Positions 47,086 through 56,524 are shown, counted from the first letter of the stretch. The stretch: 64,000 nt of DNA from Gp6-AA40 sp963742105 (GCA_963742105.1 CAVUKN010000007.1:1736001-1800000), one strand, 5' to 3'. Numbers and translations are program-made. The notes: a model not told the origin generated them from the sequence alone.

Positions 47086-48204
47086 CTACAGCGACGCGCT
47101 CGCCAGCGCTGCGCCTTCGACGAGCGAACTCAGCTTGGCCCACGCGATCTGCGGATGTGTCCGGCCGCCGAAGCCGCAGTCCGCGCTCGCGATCACGTTC
47201 TCGGGACCGACGCGGGCCGCAAACAACCGGACCCGATCGGCGACCAGGTCGGGATGCTCCACCAGGTCCGTCGAGTGCGTGATCACGCCGGGCATGATGA
47301 CCTTCCCCGCCGGCAGCCGCACCTCGTCCCAGACGTGGTACTCGTGGGCATGGCGGGCGTTCGCGGCTTCGAAGGAATAGAACTTCGCTTTCACCGCCAG
47401 CATGATGTGCACCATCTCAGACATCGGCAGGTCGAATGCGTGCGGACCATGCCAGCTGCCCCAGCAGAAGTGATACCTGACGCGATCCTCCGGCACATTC
47501 CGGAGCGCGTGGTTCAACGCGTCCACACGCAGCCGGCAATACGACTTGAAGGCGTCCAGCCCCATCGACATGCCGATGCGATCCCAGAGCGCCACCATCC
47601 ACGCGTCGTCGATCTGCAGCAGAAAACCGGCAGCGACGATCGCCTCGTACTCGACGCGCAACGCTTCCGCGAGGGCGGAGACGAAATCGTCCTCAGAGGC
47701 ATAGTATTCGTTGCCGCGATAGGGCTCCAGGCTCGCTGGAGCGGTACTGGTCAGGAAACAGGACGAGGGGTCGACGACGACGGAACGGAAGACGTCGAGT
47801 TCGCGCTGCAACGAGGCCATCCCGGCGTAGGACACCGGAGCCGTGGCGGCGGTGAATCGACGCTTCGCTTTGATCCGATCGTCAGGTACATAAAACAGCG
47901 TCTGACGTTCCGCGGCGTACCGATAGAAGTCCGCAAACACGTCGCGATCCTTCCCCCGCGTCAGGATCGAGCCACCAGCCGGAACCGGCCGTTCCTCGAA
48001 GCCACCCAATCTTGTGTCCATGAACGACAGCCAGTCCCCGCCCTTCGTCAGCTCGCCTTCGTTGATGATGTCCAGCCCCACCTCGCGCTGGCGGCCGACC
48101 ACCCACTCCACCGCGCGCCGCAGTGTGCCCTCGTCATGCTCGCCGGTAGAGGCGAACCCTTCAGGACCGGGAAGGCTGCCGACGTGCGTCGTGAGGATTT
48201 TCAT
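47086..48204 (-). CDS. MetE-like cobalamin-independent methionine synthase family protein
   Basis: 372 residues from ATG 48204 (MKILTTHVGSLPGPEG). It has the C-terminal catalytic-barrel features of MetE: THVGSLP, IINEGELTKGGDWLSFMD, LQIDDAWMV, zinc-ligand segments YHFCWGSWHGPHAFDLPMSE and VIASADCGFGGRTHPQIAW, and the FEAANARHAHEY strand. It is half the size of full MetE, as in the MetE-like methyltransferases and epoxyalkane:CoM transferases found in many soil bacteria. It transfers a methyl or alkyl group to or from a thiol; the substrate is not determinable. Intact. Confidence 0.85.
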   Translation of the reverse strand: MKILTTHVGSLPGPEGFASTGEHDEGTLRRAVEWVVGRQREVGLDIINEGELTKGGDWLSFMDTRLGGFEERPVPAGGSILTRGKDRDVFADFYRYAAERQTLFYVPDDRIKAKRRFTAATAPVSYAGMASLQRELDVFRSVVVDPSSCFLTSTAPASLEPYRGNEYYASEDDFVSALAEALRVEYEAIVAAGFLLQIDDAWMVALWDRIGMSMGLDAFKSYCRLRVDALNHALRNVPEDRVRYHFCWGSWHGPHAFDLPMSEMVHIMLAVKAKFYSFEAANARHAHEYHVWDEVRLPAGKVIMPGVITHSTDLVEHPDLVADRVRLFAARVGPENVIASADCGFGGRTHPQIAWAKLSSLVEGAALASASL

Positions 48205-48348
48205 GATCAATCTGCCTCGTGGCGGAATCGGCCTCGGAGGTCATGTGAAGGGGACCGGGCGGCGGTATTATCGCGTCCTGCCGTCCTGACGCCAGGCGCT
48301 CGCGCGCCCGTGACAGGATCGCCAAGGCCACGTCCCAGGAGTTTGCTG

Positions 48349-48816
48349 ATGAAACGACCAGCCCAGATTACCCTCATCGCCTGCGCCACGCTCCTGTGCG
48401 GCGCTCTCGCCCAGGCCGACGTCACGCTCAACTCCGTCCGTGTCGGAGCGAAGGATACGGAAACGCTGGCAAAGTTCTACAAGGCCGCGTTCGGGATGGA
48501 AGAGGTGAACCGCATCCAGGGCGGCGGCGGTCCCGAGATCTTCCTCAACTTCGGTGCCAGCGTGGATGCGGCAAAGGCGAACAAGGGACTCCCGGTGGTA
48601 CTCATGCATCGGGATTCCGATGACATGAAGGATCCGGTCGCCCACATCATCTTCAACGTCACCGACATGACCGCCACGGTCGCGGCCATCAAGGCCGCCG
48701 GCGGAACGATGACGGGAGATCCGCGTCCATTCGGCAATACAGGGATCGTGATCGGCATCGCCATCGACCCGGTCGGCAACCGCATCGAGCTGATCCAGCG
48801 GGCGGCAGCGAAATGA
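48349..48816 (+). CDS. Secreted VOC (glyoxalase/dioxygenase-fold) protein
   Basis: 155 residues from ATG 48349, AGGAG seven bases upstream. Signal peptide KRPAQITLIACATLLCGALA, then two beta-alpha-beta modules: LNSVRVGAKDTETLAKFYKA with FGMEEVNRIQ, and VAHIIFNVTDMTATVAAIKA with IAIDPVGNRIELIQ. A periplasmic location is unusual for this fold. Its stop overlaps the start of the cytochrome gene (ATGA). Confidence 0.85.
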   Translation: MKRPAQITLIACATLLCGALAQADVTLNSVRVGAKDTETLAKFYKAAFGMEEVNRIQGGGGPEIFLNFGASVDAAKANKGLPVVLMHRDSDDMKDPVAHIIFNVTDMTATVAAIKAAGGTMTGDPRPFGNTGIVIGIAIDPVGNRIELIQRAAAK

Positions 48817-49763
48817 GGAGCGGCGCGCATCGACGCTTCGCGCTGGCCGCGCTCGTGACCACAGGCGTGATCGCCCACGCTCAGGCGCCGAGAACGGTTC
48901 AGGACGGTGTGTACACGACGGCGCAGGCCGCTCGCGGAGTCGAGCTCTATGGACAGCAATGCGCGTCGTGTCACGGAGCGACGCTGCAGGGTGTCTCCGG
49001 CCCGCCGCTCCAGGGCGATCTGTTTGTCAGCCGCTGGCAGACCGAGCCGCTCTCGGCGCTCGTTTCGAGGATCCAGAAGACGATGCCCGCCGATGCGCCC
49101 GGGAAGCTCACCTCAGAGCAGACCGCAGACCTCGTCGCGCACGTGCTCAATCGCAACGGCTTCCCCGCCGGGACGACTCAACTGGCGGCTACCGAGGCCG
49201 GAACCGGCGCGATCCGGTGGCCTCAGCGTGCGACGGCAGCGACGCAGGCGGCAGGAACAGGTTCAGTCCGGCCCCCGGTTGGAAATCTGGCCCAGCTGAT
49301 GCGCGGGGTCTTCTTCCCGAACTCCAACCTCATATTCGCCGTTCAGCAGCAGGATCCCGGCGCCGCCAAGGCGCCGAGCAACGTTCAGGCGGGGACCTCG
49401 ACAATCTTCGACTGGGGTATGGGCATCTACACGGGATGGCAGGTGGTGGACAACGCGGCGATCGCCATCGCCGACATCTCGCCACTGATGCTCAACCCGG
49501 GACTGCGATGCGAGAACGGCAAGCCGGCACCCGTGACCGATCCGGACTGGATCAAGTTCACCGATCAGATGATCGCGGTCTCGAAACAGATGTACCGTCT
49601 CTCTCAGACGCGTAACCAGGAGGCGGTTTCCGACGCCACTGGCGATCTGTCGGACGCGTGCGCCGCCTGTCATACGGCGTATCGTGACGTGCGCGGCCGC
49701 GGCGCGGTGCCCAATCCCACCGACCCGCAGGCGAACGCGAACCGCTGCTCACCGCGCCGGTGA
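48813..49763 (+). CDS. Di-haem cytochrome c
   Basis: 316 residues with signal peptide (RFALAALVTTGVIAHAQAP). The N-terminal class I cytochrome domain has ELYGQQCASCHGATLQGVSG with an axial Met candidate in KTMPADAPGKLT. A linker precedes a second domain ending SDACAACHTAYRDVRGRG, whose CxxCH near the C-terminus of a helical region resembles cytochrome c-prime. Translationally coupled to the VOC protein, so the two may act together in periplasmic oxidation of a small aromatic or aldehyde (inference). Confidence 0.88.
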   Translation: MRSGAHRRFALAALVTTGVIAHAQAPRTVQDGVYTTAQAARGVELYGQQCASCHGATLQGVSGPPLQGDLFVSRWQTEPLSALVSRIQKTMPADAPGKLTSEQTADLVAHVLNRNGFPAGTTQLAATEAGTGAIRWPQRATAATQAAGTGSVRPPVGNLAQLMRGVFFPNSNLIFAVQQQDPGAAKAPSNVQAGTSTIFDWGMGIYTGWQVVDNAAIAIADISPLMLNPGLRCENGKPAPVTDPDWIKFTDQMIAVSKQMYRLSQTRNQEAVSDATGDLSDACAACHTAYRDVRGRGAVPNPTDPQANANRCSPRR

Positions 49764-49859
49764 CGTCGCCCCGACCGTGACGTCGCTGCGGCCGTATACC
49801 CCGTCACCCGGGAAGCAGGTGCGGCGGAACGCGACCTGAGAACGAGCTGCCCAGTGGTG

Positions 49860-50873
49860 TCACTTGCGGGCCTTCGCCCGCGGTGTGGACGCCGGCGGCA
49901 GATTCACGAGAAACGCCGGGTTGTCTTTGAACATGACCGACAGGTCGGCGTCTGTTATCCCGGCCTGGCGGAAGCGTTTCGCGACCAGTGCGAGCGTATC
50001 GGGAACGTTTGGTGTGCCGATGAGTCCGGAATCAGTCGAGACGATGAAGTGACGGGCGCCGATCACCCGGATGGCCGCGAGTACGCGGGGAGCGGCCTCA
50101 GGATCCCGGACAACGCTGTTGCCGGTGATCTCGATGAAGGCGCCAAGATCGGCAGCCGTCTGCATCTGCTCCGTCGACATCCACGTGTACTGCGGCGAGA
50201 ACATCGGGTGCGTCACGATCAGGCGCCGGACACCAGCGGCCTTTGCGGCGCGGAGAATCTGCAGCGCTTCCTCCGGATCGACGTGGCCCGTGGCGAGCGC
50301 GAGATCATGTTGCGCCACGACGGCGATGACCTCTCCGACTGCCGGCACCAGGCTGCCGTTGCGTGACACAGCCACAAACGGGCGCGTCTCGTTGTTGTAG
50401 CGGACCTCATGTTCGGAATCGTGAGTCGGCATCCAGACGATCCGACCGCGGTGACCGGCGACGTCCACCATGTAGCGGATCGCCTGCGGATTCAGCCCGC
50501 CGACCGGCAAGTCGAGCGTCACCGCGCCGAATACCTCGAACCCGGGCGTCGCGTGGGTGCGAACCAGTTCGGCGAGACCTGCGGTTTCCGTGAAGTGGTT
50601 CTTGAGGACTACCCCGCGCATCCCTCTGTCGCGGGCCAACGTGGCGATCGTAAAGGCGTCAGCCTGGCGCGGGTAGACGTCGGGGTCTGGATGCGCGTGC
50701 AGATCGATCGCGCCGGCGAGAACCGGATCGCTCAGGCGGCGGTCTGGAAAGGGATCCGCGCGCTGATCCTTGTACTTGTCCCAGTGCGTTTGCGGCTGCT
50801 GGGCCGCGCCGAACAGTTGCGGGGCCGCAAGGGCGAAGGCCAGAGCGGCGGCGAACGCAAGCGATCTCTTCAC
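49860..50873 (-). CDS. Secreted amidohydrolase-like protein (DUF6282-like)
   Basis: 337 residues from GTG 50873. Signal peptide RSLAFAAALAFALAAPQLFG. TIM-barrel metal ligands appear in GAIDLHAHPDPDVYPRQADA (HxH), GVVLKNHFTETAGLAELV (Lys and His), WMPTHDSEHEVRYNN, ALATGHVDPEEALQILRAAK, LIVTHPMFSP and FIVSTDSG, the full set expected for a binuclear amidohydrolase/PTE-like site. An AATAAT box lies seven bases before the start codon. Physiological substrate unknown. Intact. Confidence 0.82.
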   Translation of the reverse strand: MKRSLAFAAALAFALAAPQLFGAAQQPQTHWDKYKDQRADPFPDRRLSDPVLAGAIDLHAHPDPDVYPRQADAFTIATLARDRGMRGVVLKNHFTETAGLAELVRTHATPGFEVFGAVTLDLPVGGLNPQAIRYMVDVAGHRGRIVWMPTHDSEHEVRYNNETRPFVAVSRNGSLVPAVGEVIAVVAQHDLALATGHVDPEEALQILRAAKAAGVRRLIVTHPMFSPQYTWMSTEQMQTAADLGAFIEITGNSVVRDPEAAPRVLAAIRVIGARHFIVSTDSGLIGTPNVPDTLALVAKRFRQAGITDADLSVMFKDNPAFLVNLPPASTPRAKARK

Positions 50874-50958
50874 GGCGCCGATTATTCACGTTTACGGCTA
50901 AACCGGAAGCGCTGAGTGTGCCGACTCCCGCCACGTTCGTGCTTCAATAGCGGGAGTG

Positions 50959-51862
50959 ATGATGAGCGAAACGCAGAACCTGAAGGATCACCGGTTGCTG
51001 GACGGGCGAGCGGTGCGGGACCGCATCCTGGCGGATGTCGCCGAGCGCGTCGCCGAAGCCGCCGCGGAAACACGCGCTCGGCCGCCTGGTCTCGGTGAGT
51101 GTCGGCGAACACAAGGAAGCTGCCGTCTACGTCCGCGGCCAGGCCAGCGCGGCAAAGAAGGTGGGGCTGCGCTTCGAGAATCAGACCTGGCCAGCGACCC
51201 TGAGTCAGGACGAATGCAAGGCGCGCCTCGTGGCCATGAACAATGACCCCGACGTGCTCGGCGTGATCCTCCAGCGTCCGGTCCCGCCCCACATCCGCGG
51301 CCGCTCGCTGGCTTCAGCCATCCACCCGTTCAAGGACGTCGAAGGGATGAACCCGGCGTCCATCGGCGACATCGTCTACAACGATCTCGCCCTGGCACCC
51401 TGCACGGCCGCGGCGTCAGTCGAATTGATCAAGGCGACCGGGCTTACGCTTCACGGTCTCGAAGTTGTCATGGTCGGCCACTCGGAGATCGTCGGCAAGC
51501 CGGCGGCCTTCATGCTGATGGCCGAAGGGGCGACCGTCACGGTCTGTCATCACATGACGCGTTCGGTGGCGGCGCACTCCCGTCGCGCGGATGCCGTGCT
51601 GGTCGCGGTCGGCAAGCCGAAGTTTCTCCGCGCTGACATGGTGAAGCCGGGCGCCGCAGTGATCGACATCGGCATCAACCAGGTCACCGGGCCGAACGGC
51701 GAGACGATGATCGTGGGCGATGTCGATACTGACGCCGTCAAGGAAGTCGCCAGCTGGATCACGCCGGTGCCAGGTGGTGTCGGGCCGGTCACGGTCGCGA
51801 TGTTCATGCGCAACGCGATCGCCGCGCACGGCAAACAGCTGGCCGCCGGCTGGCTCGGTTGA
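50959..51862 (+). CDS. folD: FolD-type methylenetetrahydrofolate dehydrogenase/cyclohydrolase, one frame break
   Basis: Supplies 10-formyl-tetrahydrofolate. ATG 50959 gives MMSETQNLKDHRLLDGRAVR; a shift near 51075 joins AAETRA to RLVSVSVGEHKEAAVYVRGQ. Landmarks: GVILQRPVPPHI, HPFKDVEGMNPASIGD, CTAAASVELIKATGL, VVMVGHSEIVGKPAAFMLMA, TVTVCHHMTRS, IDIGINQV, GDVDTDAVKEVASWITPVPG and GVGPVTVAMFMRN. The Lys that follows the Tyr of YVxxK in E. coli FolD is Gln here (YVRGQ), and QLPLP reads QRPVP, so this is a divergent subfamily. Confidence 0.87.
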
Positions 51863-51893
51863 AGCCCGAGCCGCTATCGCCCGTGCCCTGGAG

Positions 51894-52217
51894 TTATCGC
51901 GGGTAGGTGATATAGCCCTCGAACTTCGGTGTCTCGTCCGCAGACGCGAGCGCTTGCGTCCGTCCGACGCGGCTGCCCGCACCGGCGTAGACGACCGTTC
52001 GCGTTGAAAACACGAGACGCGGAGTGTTCCCGCGGGCCGACTCGCCAGCGAGAGGCGGCGCCGCTGCCGACGTGTCCGCGTGACTATTTGCCTTACCGTG
52101 CCGGGCCGCCGTGGGATATGCGATCGTGACTGCCACCACCGCCATTCCCGCGAGCAGCGCCACACTGAGAAGCGGCCCGCGCGCTCTGCGATCCGTTCGA
52201 ACTTCCTGTCCGTCCAT
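51894..52217 (-). CDS. Small single-pass membrane-anchored protein
   Basis: 107 residues from ATG 52217, AGGAG eight bases upstream. A cytosolic basic N-terminus is followed by one hydrophobic segment (LLSVALLAGMAVVAVTIAY) and a polar exported tail ending TPKFEGYITYPR. No known family; the ribosome-binding site and membrane segment support reality. Confidence 0.5.
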   Translation of the reverse strand: MDGQEVRTDRRARGPLLSVALLAGMAVVAVTIAYPTAARHGKANSHADTSAAAPPLAGESARGNTPRLVFSTRTVVYAGAGSRVGRTQALASADETPKFEGYITYPR

Positions 52218-52357
52218 GCCTCACGCTCCTGTCATGAAGCGTGTCGGGTGAACGCCGGTGCTGCCGTATCACGCGGCGACACGTCACCGCATCGAATTTC
52301 ACAGTCTTGTCGCTCCGCGCGGCAAACACTGGAAATCGGCCGCACGGTGAGCCGGGT

Positions 52358-54098
52358 TCACTGCAGGACGACGAGCCGGGAACGCCCGGCGACCGCTTCG
52401 CCGCGCGCGCGGGAGATGGCGTCCTTCCAGTCGGGCCGGATGTTCCCGAGAAGCTCCTCGCGGCTCCGGCGCGGCAGCTCGCGACCGCCATAGACCTTGC
52501 CGCTCCGCTCGAGCCACCCTTCCGGGACGACGCCCGAGAACTGCATCAGCGGCCAGGTGAAGTTCGGGCCGTTCACGCGACGCAGCCGCACCGCCCACGT
52601 GATCAGTGAGCCGACACCGAACGAGACCTTGCCCCACGTGGACTGCAGACCGATCCGCGACGCCACCTGCCAGGCCTTCATGATGACCTGCCACTGGAGC
52701 CTGGTCAGCGCCTGGGTCTCCCGCACGCCTTCGCCATGCTCCATACGCGTCCGGACCAGCGGCGTGAAGATCGACGGCACCCACATGCAGTGCAAGCCGC
52801 GGCGTTCCGCCTCGTAGATCAAGTCGAGCGTCGCCTTCGAATCCTCGTCGGTTTCGTCAGGTGAGCCGATGATGAGCGTGCAGACGGGGAACCAGTTGTT
52901 CCGGTTGAGCACTTCGAGGCCGTTGAGGACGATGTGCGGCCAGTCCTTGATATCGAACGGCAAGGCCTTGCCCGCCATGATCTTCTTCGCGATGCGGGGC
53001 GAACCGGTTTCGATGCCGATCAGCGGGGCGAGGGCGCGGTGCTCGGGGTGCGTGCTGACGGCACGCAGCCGGATCGGGCTCTTGTCGAGCAGGATGTCGC
53101 TCAGTTCCCGGATCAGGTCGGGATCGACGAGGGCCGGGAGCGATCGTGGAGTGCGACAGCGTGACCTGCTCGACTCCCGGGTATTCGGCGATGCTGCGAT
53201 AGAGATCGAGCAGTTCCGTCCGGTTGGGCACAAAGAATGGCAGGCCGGCCTCGTCGGTACGCCAGACGAACATGTCCTCCGTCGCCAGCGAAATCTGCTT
53301 GTTGCCGGCGGCGACGTTCCCCGCCACCGCCTTCATGATTTCTTCCTTCGGTACCGAAATGCGCGGATTCAAGTCGGGCTGACAGAATGCGCAGCGGCGG
53401 CCGCACCCGGTCGTCATCTCGACGACGCCGAAGGACGTCCGCGTCTCTGGCACGACCAGGGCCCGGGCGTCGTGCGGGTGATCGGCGTCGAGCCGGGCCG
53501 GCAGCGTTTCCCCGACGAGCGCCCGGTGAAACAGTTCGATGACGTCACGGCTCTCGGCGCGGCCGCTGACAACGGTGTCGATACCGAAGTCCGCGTGCGT
53601 ATTGGTCTCGTGAATCTGCCACGCGCCCGAGCCGCCCAGGATGACGGAGAACTTGTACCGCGCCTTCGCTTCCTTGATGGTCGAGAACATCCGCCGGGCA
53701 TAAATCGCGTTCAGCGGTTCCTTCGACGAACCGAAGATCGAGGCGTAGACGCCGGCGGCAAACGTCGTCCCCAGGGGGTTGTGCGTCGAGACCGCGACGA
53801 CTTTGGTATCCTCCCCGATGAGGCGGGTCAGTTGGTCCGGGTAGCACACTGCCACTTGATCAGGGCCGAATTCACGCGCCAACACGGTTTCGAGCACGCG
53901 GAGTCCCGCCGGCGCCGTCCCGGCGCGATGGTCCTGTGTCTTGGGCACGTCCCGCCACGCCGGGTATTTCTTGTCGATTACCCACTCCATCCACTCAGGG
54001 ATGGACGCCAGCGACATCTGGATGAAAAAGCCCGCGTGGTCGATGCTTTCTGTCAGGGGAGCGGTCAGGACAATAGGTACGCCGCGTTGGTTGGTCAT
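52358..54098 (-). CDS. B12-binding-type radical SAM enzyme, one frame break
   Basis: About 580 residues from ATG 54098 (MTNQRGVPIVLTAPLTESID). The N-terminal part has Rossmann-like features of a cobalamin-binding domain (VVAVSTHNPLGTTFAAGVYA, SVILGGSGAWQI). The radical SAM cluster motif is in MTTGCGRRCAFCQPDLNPR (CxxxCxxC), with TEDMFVWRTDE downstream. A shift near 53150 joins YPGVEQVTLSHSTIAP to LVDPDLIRELSDILLDKSP; then come IGIETGSPRIAKKIMAG and CTLIIGSPDETDEDSKATLD. Substrate unknown; related enzymes modify tRNA, lipids or natural products. Confidence 0.85.
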
Positions 54099-54186
54099 TG
54101 AGAGCAAATTGTGCCTCGTCCGTAGGCTGTCCCGCCAGCATTCGGGCGTGTCATGGCCAAAGCGAGGGCTTGTATGGCGAAAACCG

Positions 54187-54292
54187 GGGGTTAAGCGGCG
54201 ACCTCGACCGTGCCGCCTGAAGCACGGAGGTAGAACCCCTTGCGTGACATGGACATGCTCGTCCGAAGGACGAGTCGTCGGAGACTCGACGA
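54187..54292. ncRNA. Candidate structured RNA element
   Basis: Consecutive well-formed stems in the 460-base divergent gap. Stem 1: GGGGTT (54187-54192) with AACCCC (54234-54239), enclosing ACCT (54201-54204) with AGGT (54228-54231) and CCGTGC (54208-54213) with GCACGG (54222-54227). Stem 2: CTCGTCC-GAA-GGACGAG (54258-54274). Stem 3: TCGTCG-GAGACT-CGACGA (54275-54292). No riboswitch class is recognised, the strand is undetermined, and no terminator follows. No ORF in the gap is convincing. Confidence 0.4.
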
Positions 54293-54558
54293 GACTGGAA
54301 TGGACAGGTCGACCGTCTAAGAACAGACAACAAAGAGCCATGGATCGTCGGCCCGCACGCCTCCCCGGAGCACCAGCACGTTTGTTGGAGCCATGACCCT
54401 GCGACTCCACGCCCGCAATCGCTCGCATAGCCGCTATGGGGCATTTGCCCCTGGGGCACGCGCCAACACGCTTATATCGTCCCGGACCAAGCTGTGTGCG
54501 CCCCGCTGCGAAGCCAGCCGGGCGCACGGAGTGCATCGCAGGAGTGTCGAGGTAGCGG

Positions 54559-55188
54559 ATGCGGGTGACGAAGGTCCTGCTTGCGGACGATCACTCGCTC
54601 CTCCTGACGGCGTTCGAAAAGCTGCTGTCGGGCGAGTGCGACGTGGTCGGCCAGGTGACCGACGGGAGGGCCCTGATTGCCGCGGCGGAAGATCTCAACC
54701 CCGACGTGATCGTGCTCGACATCTCGATGCCGCTCCTGAACGGGCTGGAGGCCGCGCGACAGATCCGTCACCGGTTCCCGGACATCAAGCTTATTTTCCT
54801 GACCATGAACGAAGAGGCCGACGTGGCGGCGGAAGCGTTCCGTGTCGGTGCGTCGGGCTACCTGCTGAAACGGTCGGCCGGCTCCGAGCTGTCGACCGCG
54901 ATCCGGGAGGTCATGCAAGGACGCTCGTACATCACTCCCCTCGTGGCCCACGGCCTGGTGGATGCCTTGCTGCGCGTCAACCACCAGCAGCCTGAACCGC
55001 AACTGACGTCCCGCCAACGCGAGGTATTGCAACTGCTGGCCGAGGGACGATCGATGAAGGAAGTGGCCGGCGTCCTCAACGTGGCGCCGCGAACGGTGGC
55101 GGCCCACAAGTATCAACTGATGCAGCAGTTGAACCTCAAGACCACGGCGGAACTGATCCAGTACGCGATGAAGCACGGGATCATCTGA
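54559..55188 (+). CDS. NarL/FixJ-type response regulator
   Basis: 209 residues. Receiver: KVLLADDHSLLLTAFEKLLS, phospho-acceptor DVIVLDISMPLLNGLEAARQ, Thr in LIFLTMNEE and Lys in YLLKRSAGSE. C-terminal LuxR-type helix-turn-helix: LTSRQREVLQLLAEGRSMKE, VAGVLNVAPRTVAAHKYQLM. A cognate kinase is not adjacent. The stop codon TGA is the first part of a GATTTGC heptamer array. Confidence 0.92.
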   Translation: MRVTKVLLADDHSLLLTAFEKLLSGECDVVGQVTDGRALIAAAEDLNPDVIVLDISMPLLNGLEAARQIRHRFPDIKLIFLTMNEEADVAAEAFRVGASGYLLKRSAGSELSTAIREVMQGRSYITPLVAHGLVDALLRVNHQQPEPQLTSRQREVLQLLAEGRSMKEVAGVLNVAPRTVAAHKYQLMQQLNLKTTAELIQYAMKHGII

Positions 55189-55221
55189 TTTGCGATTTGT
55201 GATTTGTGATTTGCGATTTGC
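55187..55221. repeat. GATTTGC heptamer array overlapping a stop codon
   Basis: GATTTGC, GATTTGT, GATTTGT, GATTTGC, GATTTGC, starting within the TGA of the NarL-type gene; GATTGCG and AATCACG follow, resembling the 36724 array. Confidence 0.85.
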
Positions 55222-55304
55222 GATTGCGAATCACGATTAGCAAAATGGCGAACTGGTTGTAGCGGCCGGCAGGAGGCGTGATCGCTCAGCGCGCGCATCG
55301 AGAA

Positions 55305-55310
55305 TATACT
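55305..55310 (+). promoter_or_regulatory. -10 box TATACT seven bases before the Crp/Fnr start codon
   Basis: TATACT ends seven bases upstream of ATG 55318, so the transcript is probably leaderless unless the second ATG (55330) is used. Confidence 0.45.
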
Positions 55311-55317
55311 CGCGGGC

Positions 55318-56058
55318 ATGACGGTGGCGATGAGTCCGGCGGTGATCTGCGACTACCTTCGCCGCGTGCCGCTGTTCGCGACGGTGCCGGAAGCGGAGCT
55401 CGAAGCCGTGGCCCGTGAATCACGCATGCTGCTGCGACGGAAGGGGGCGCGAGTGTTCGAAGAAGGCAGCCCGGCCGATTGCTGCCTCGTGCTCACCACC
55501 GGCCGCGCCAAGGTCGTCATGTCCGGCGAACACGACTCCGAGATCATTCTCGGCATGATCGAGCCGCTGACGGTCGTCGGTGAGCTGGCGCTGATCGATC
55601 GCTCCACCCGCTCCGCCGCGATCGTCGCCATCGAAGACTGTCAATTCATCCGCATCACACCCGAAGCGTTCGATGCGCTGCGCCGCATCCCGGCGTTCCA
55701 GCAGCGGCTGCTCAACCAGCTGGCGGCGATGCTGCGGAAAGCCAACGATCAATTGCGCGCGATGTCGACCTTCGGAACGACGGAACGGGTAGCGTGGGCA
55801 CTCGGCCGCCTGGCCAGGGAGCGGGGCCGCGTGAATGGCGGCAGCATCATCGTCGAACCGCGGCCGACGCATCAGGATCTCGCTGATCAGATCGGGGCGT
55901 CACGGGAGACAGTGACGCGTGCGCTGATCACGCTGAAACGCAAGAAGTGCGTTTCGTGGACGGCTCATGCCCTGGTCATCGAGTTGAAGGAATTCCGGCG
56001 GCACTTCCGTAGCGACCTGATTCAAGGTGACGTGACCGAAATCACACGCCTCGTGTGA
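55318..56058 (+). CDS. Crp/Fnr-family transcriptional regulator
   Basis: 246 residues. Cyclic-nucleotide-binding fold: LRRVPLFATVPEAELEAVAR, GARVFEEGSPADCCLVLTTG, EIILGMIEPLTVVGELALID, RSTRSAAIVAIEDCQFI. The long dimer helix (RLLNQLAAMLRKANDQL) leads to a winged helix with recognition segment THQDLADQIGASRETVTRAL. N-terminal Cys of Fnr-type clusters are missing, so an oxygen-sensing [4Fe-4S] role is unlikely; the ligand is unknown. Intact. Confidence 0.92.
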   Translation: MTVAMSPAVICDYLRRVPLFATVPEAELEAVARESRMLLRRKGARVFEEGSPADCCLVLTTGRAKVVMSGEHDSEIILGMIEPLTVVGELALIDRSTRSAAIVAIEDCQFIRITPEAFDALRRIPAFQQRLLNQLAAMLRKANDQLRAMSTFGTTERVAWALGRLARERGRVNGGSIIVEPRPTHQDLADQIGASRETVTRALITLKRKKCVSWTAHALVIELKEFRRHFRSDLIQGDVTEITRLV

Positions 56059-56118
56059 CTGGCCACACAGACGTGGCTCCTGCCTGCAGCTACATTCGCA
56101 CCATCAAGGAGGTGCGAC

Positions 56119-56514
56119 ATGCGGAGACTCACTTTCACCAGACTGATTCCCGGTGCGATCATTGCGCTGGGGCTCATCGTCGCAGCGGCCGCATTCGCGG
56201 CCAGCAGCCACGCCGCAACCAGCCACGAGAACACCCTGACGTTCAGCCGTGCCGTCGCGCTGCCCGGCGTGGAGCTGCCGGCCGGCAGCTACGTGTTCGA
56301 CATCGCGAACCCCGACACGTCTCACGACGTCGTGATCGTGCGCCAGAACGGCCGCGTCCAGTACATGGGCATCACGCTGCCGGTGCAGCGTCCACCACGC
56401 ATGTCACTGAACGAGCCGGTCACCCTTCGTGAGGCGCGGCCCGACACCGCCGCGCCGATCGACACCTGGTTCCCGCTCGGATCCTCGAGCGGACACCAGT
56501 TCATCTATCGTTGA
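56119..56514 (+). CDS. Small secreted protein of unknown function
   Basis: 131 residues with an excellent Shine-Dalgarno (AAGGAGGTG) before ATG 56119. Signal peptide (LIPGAIIALGLIVAAAAFAA), then NTLTFSRAVALPGVELPAGS, YVFDIANPDTSHDVVIVRQN and a C-terminal WFPLGSSSGHQFIY. The 'F..AVALPGV.LPAG.Y.F' pattern is recurrent in acidobacterial secreted proteins of unknown role. Strong translation signal suggests abundance. Confidence 0.75.
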   Translation: MRRLTFTRLIPGAIIALGLIVAAAAFAASSHAATSHENTLTFSRAVALPGVELPAGSYVFDIANPDTSHDVVIVRQNGRVQYMGITLPVQRPPRMSLNEPVTLREARPDTAAPIDTWFPLGSSSGHQFIYR

Positions 56515-56524
56515 CTCGAGCGAT

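Noticed and set aside
54251..54300. Intrinsic terminator
   Set aside because: The stems are strong but no T-tract follows on either strand; listed instead as a structured RNA candidate.
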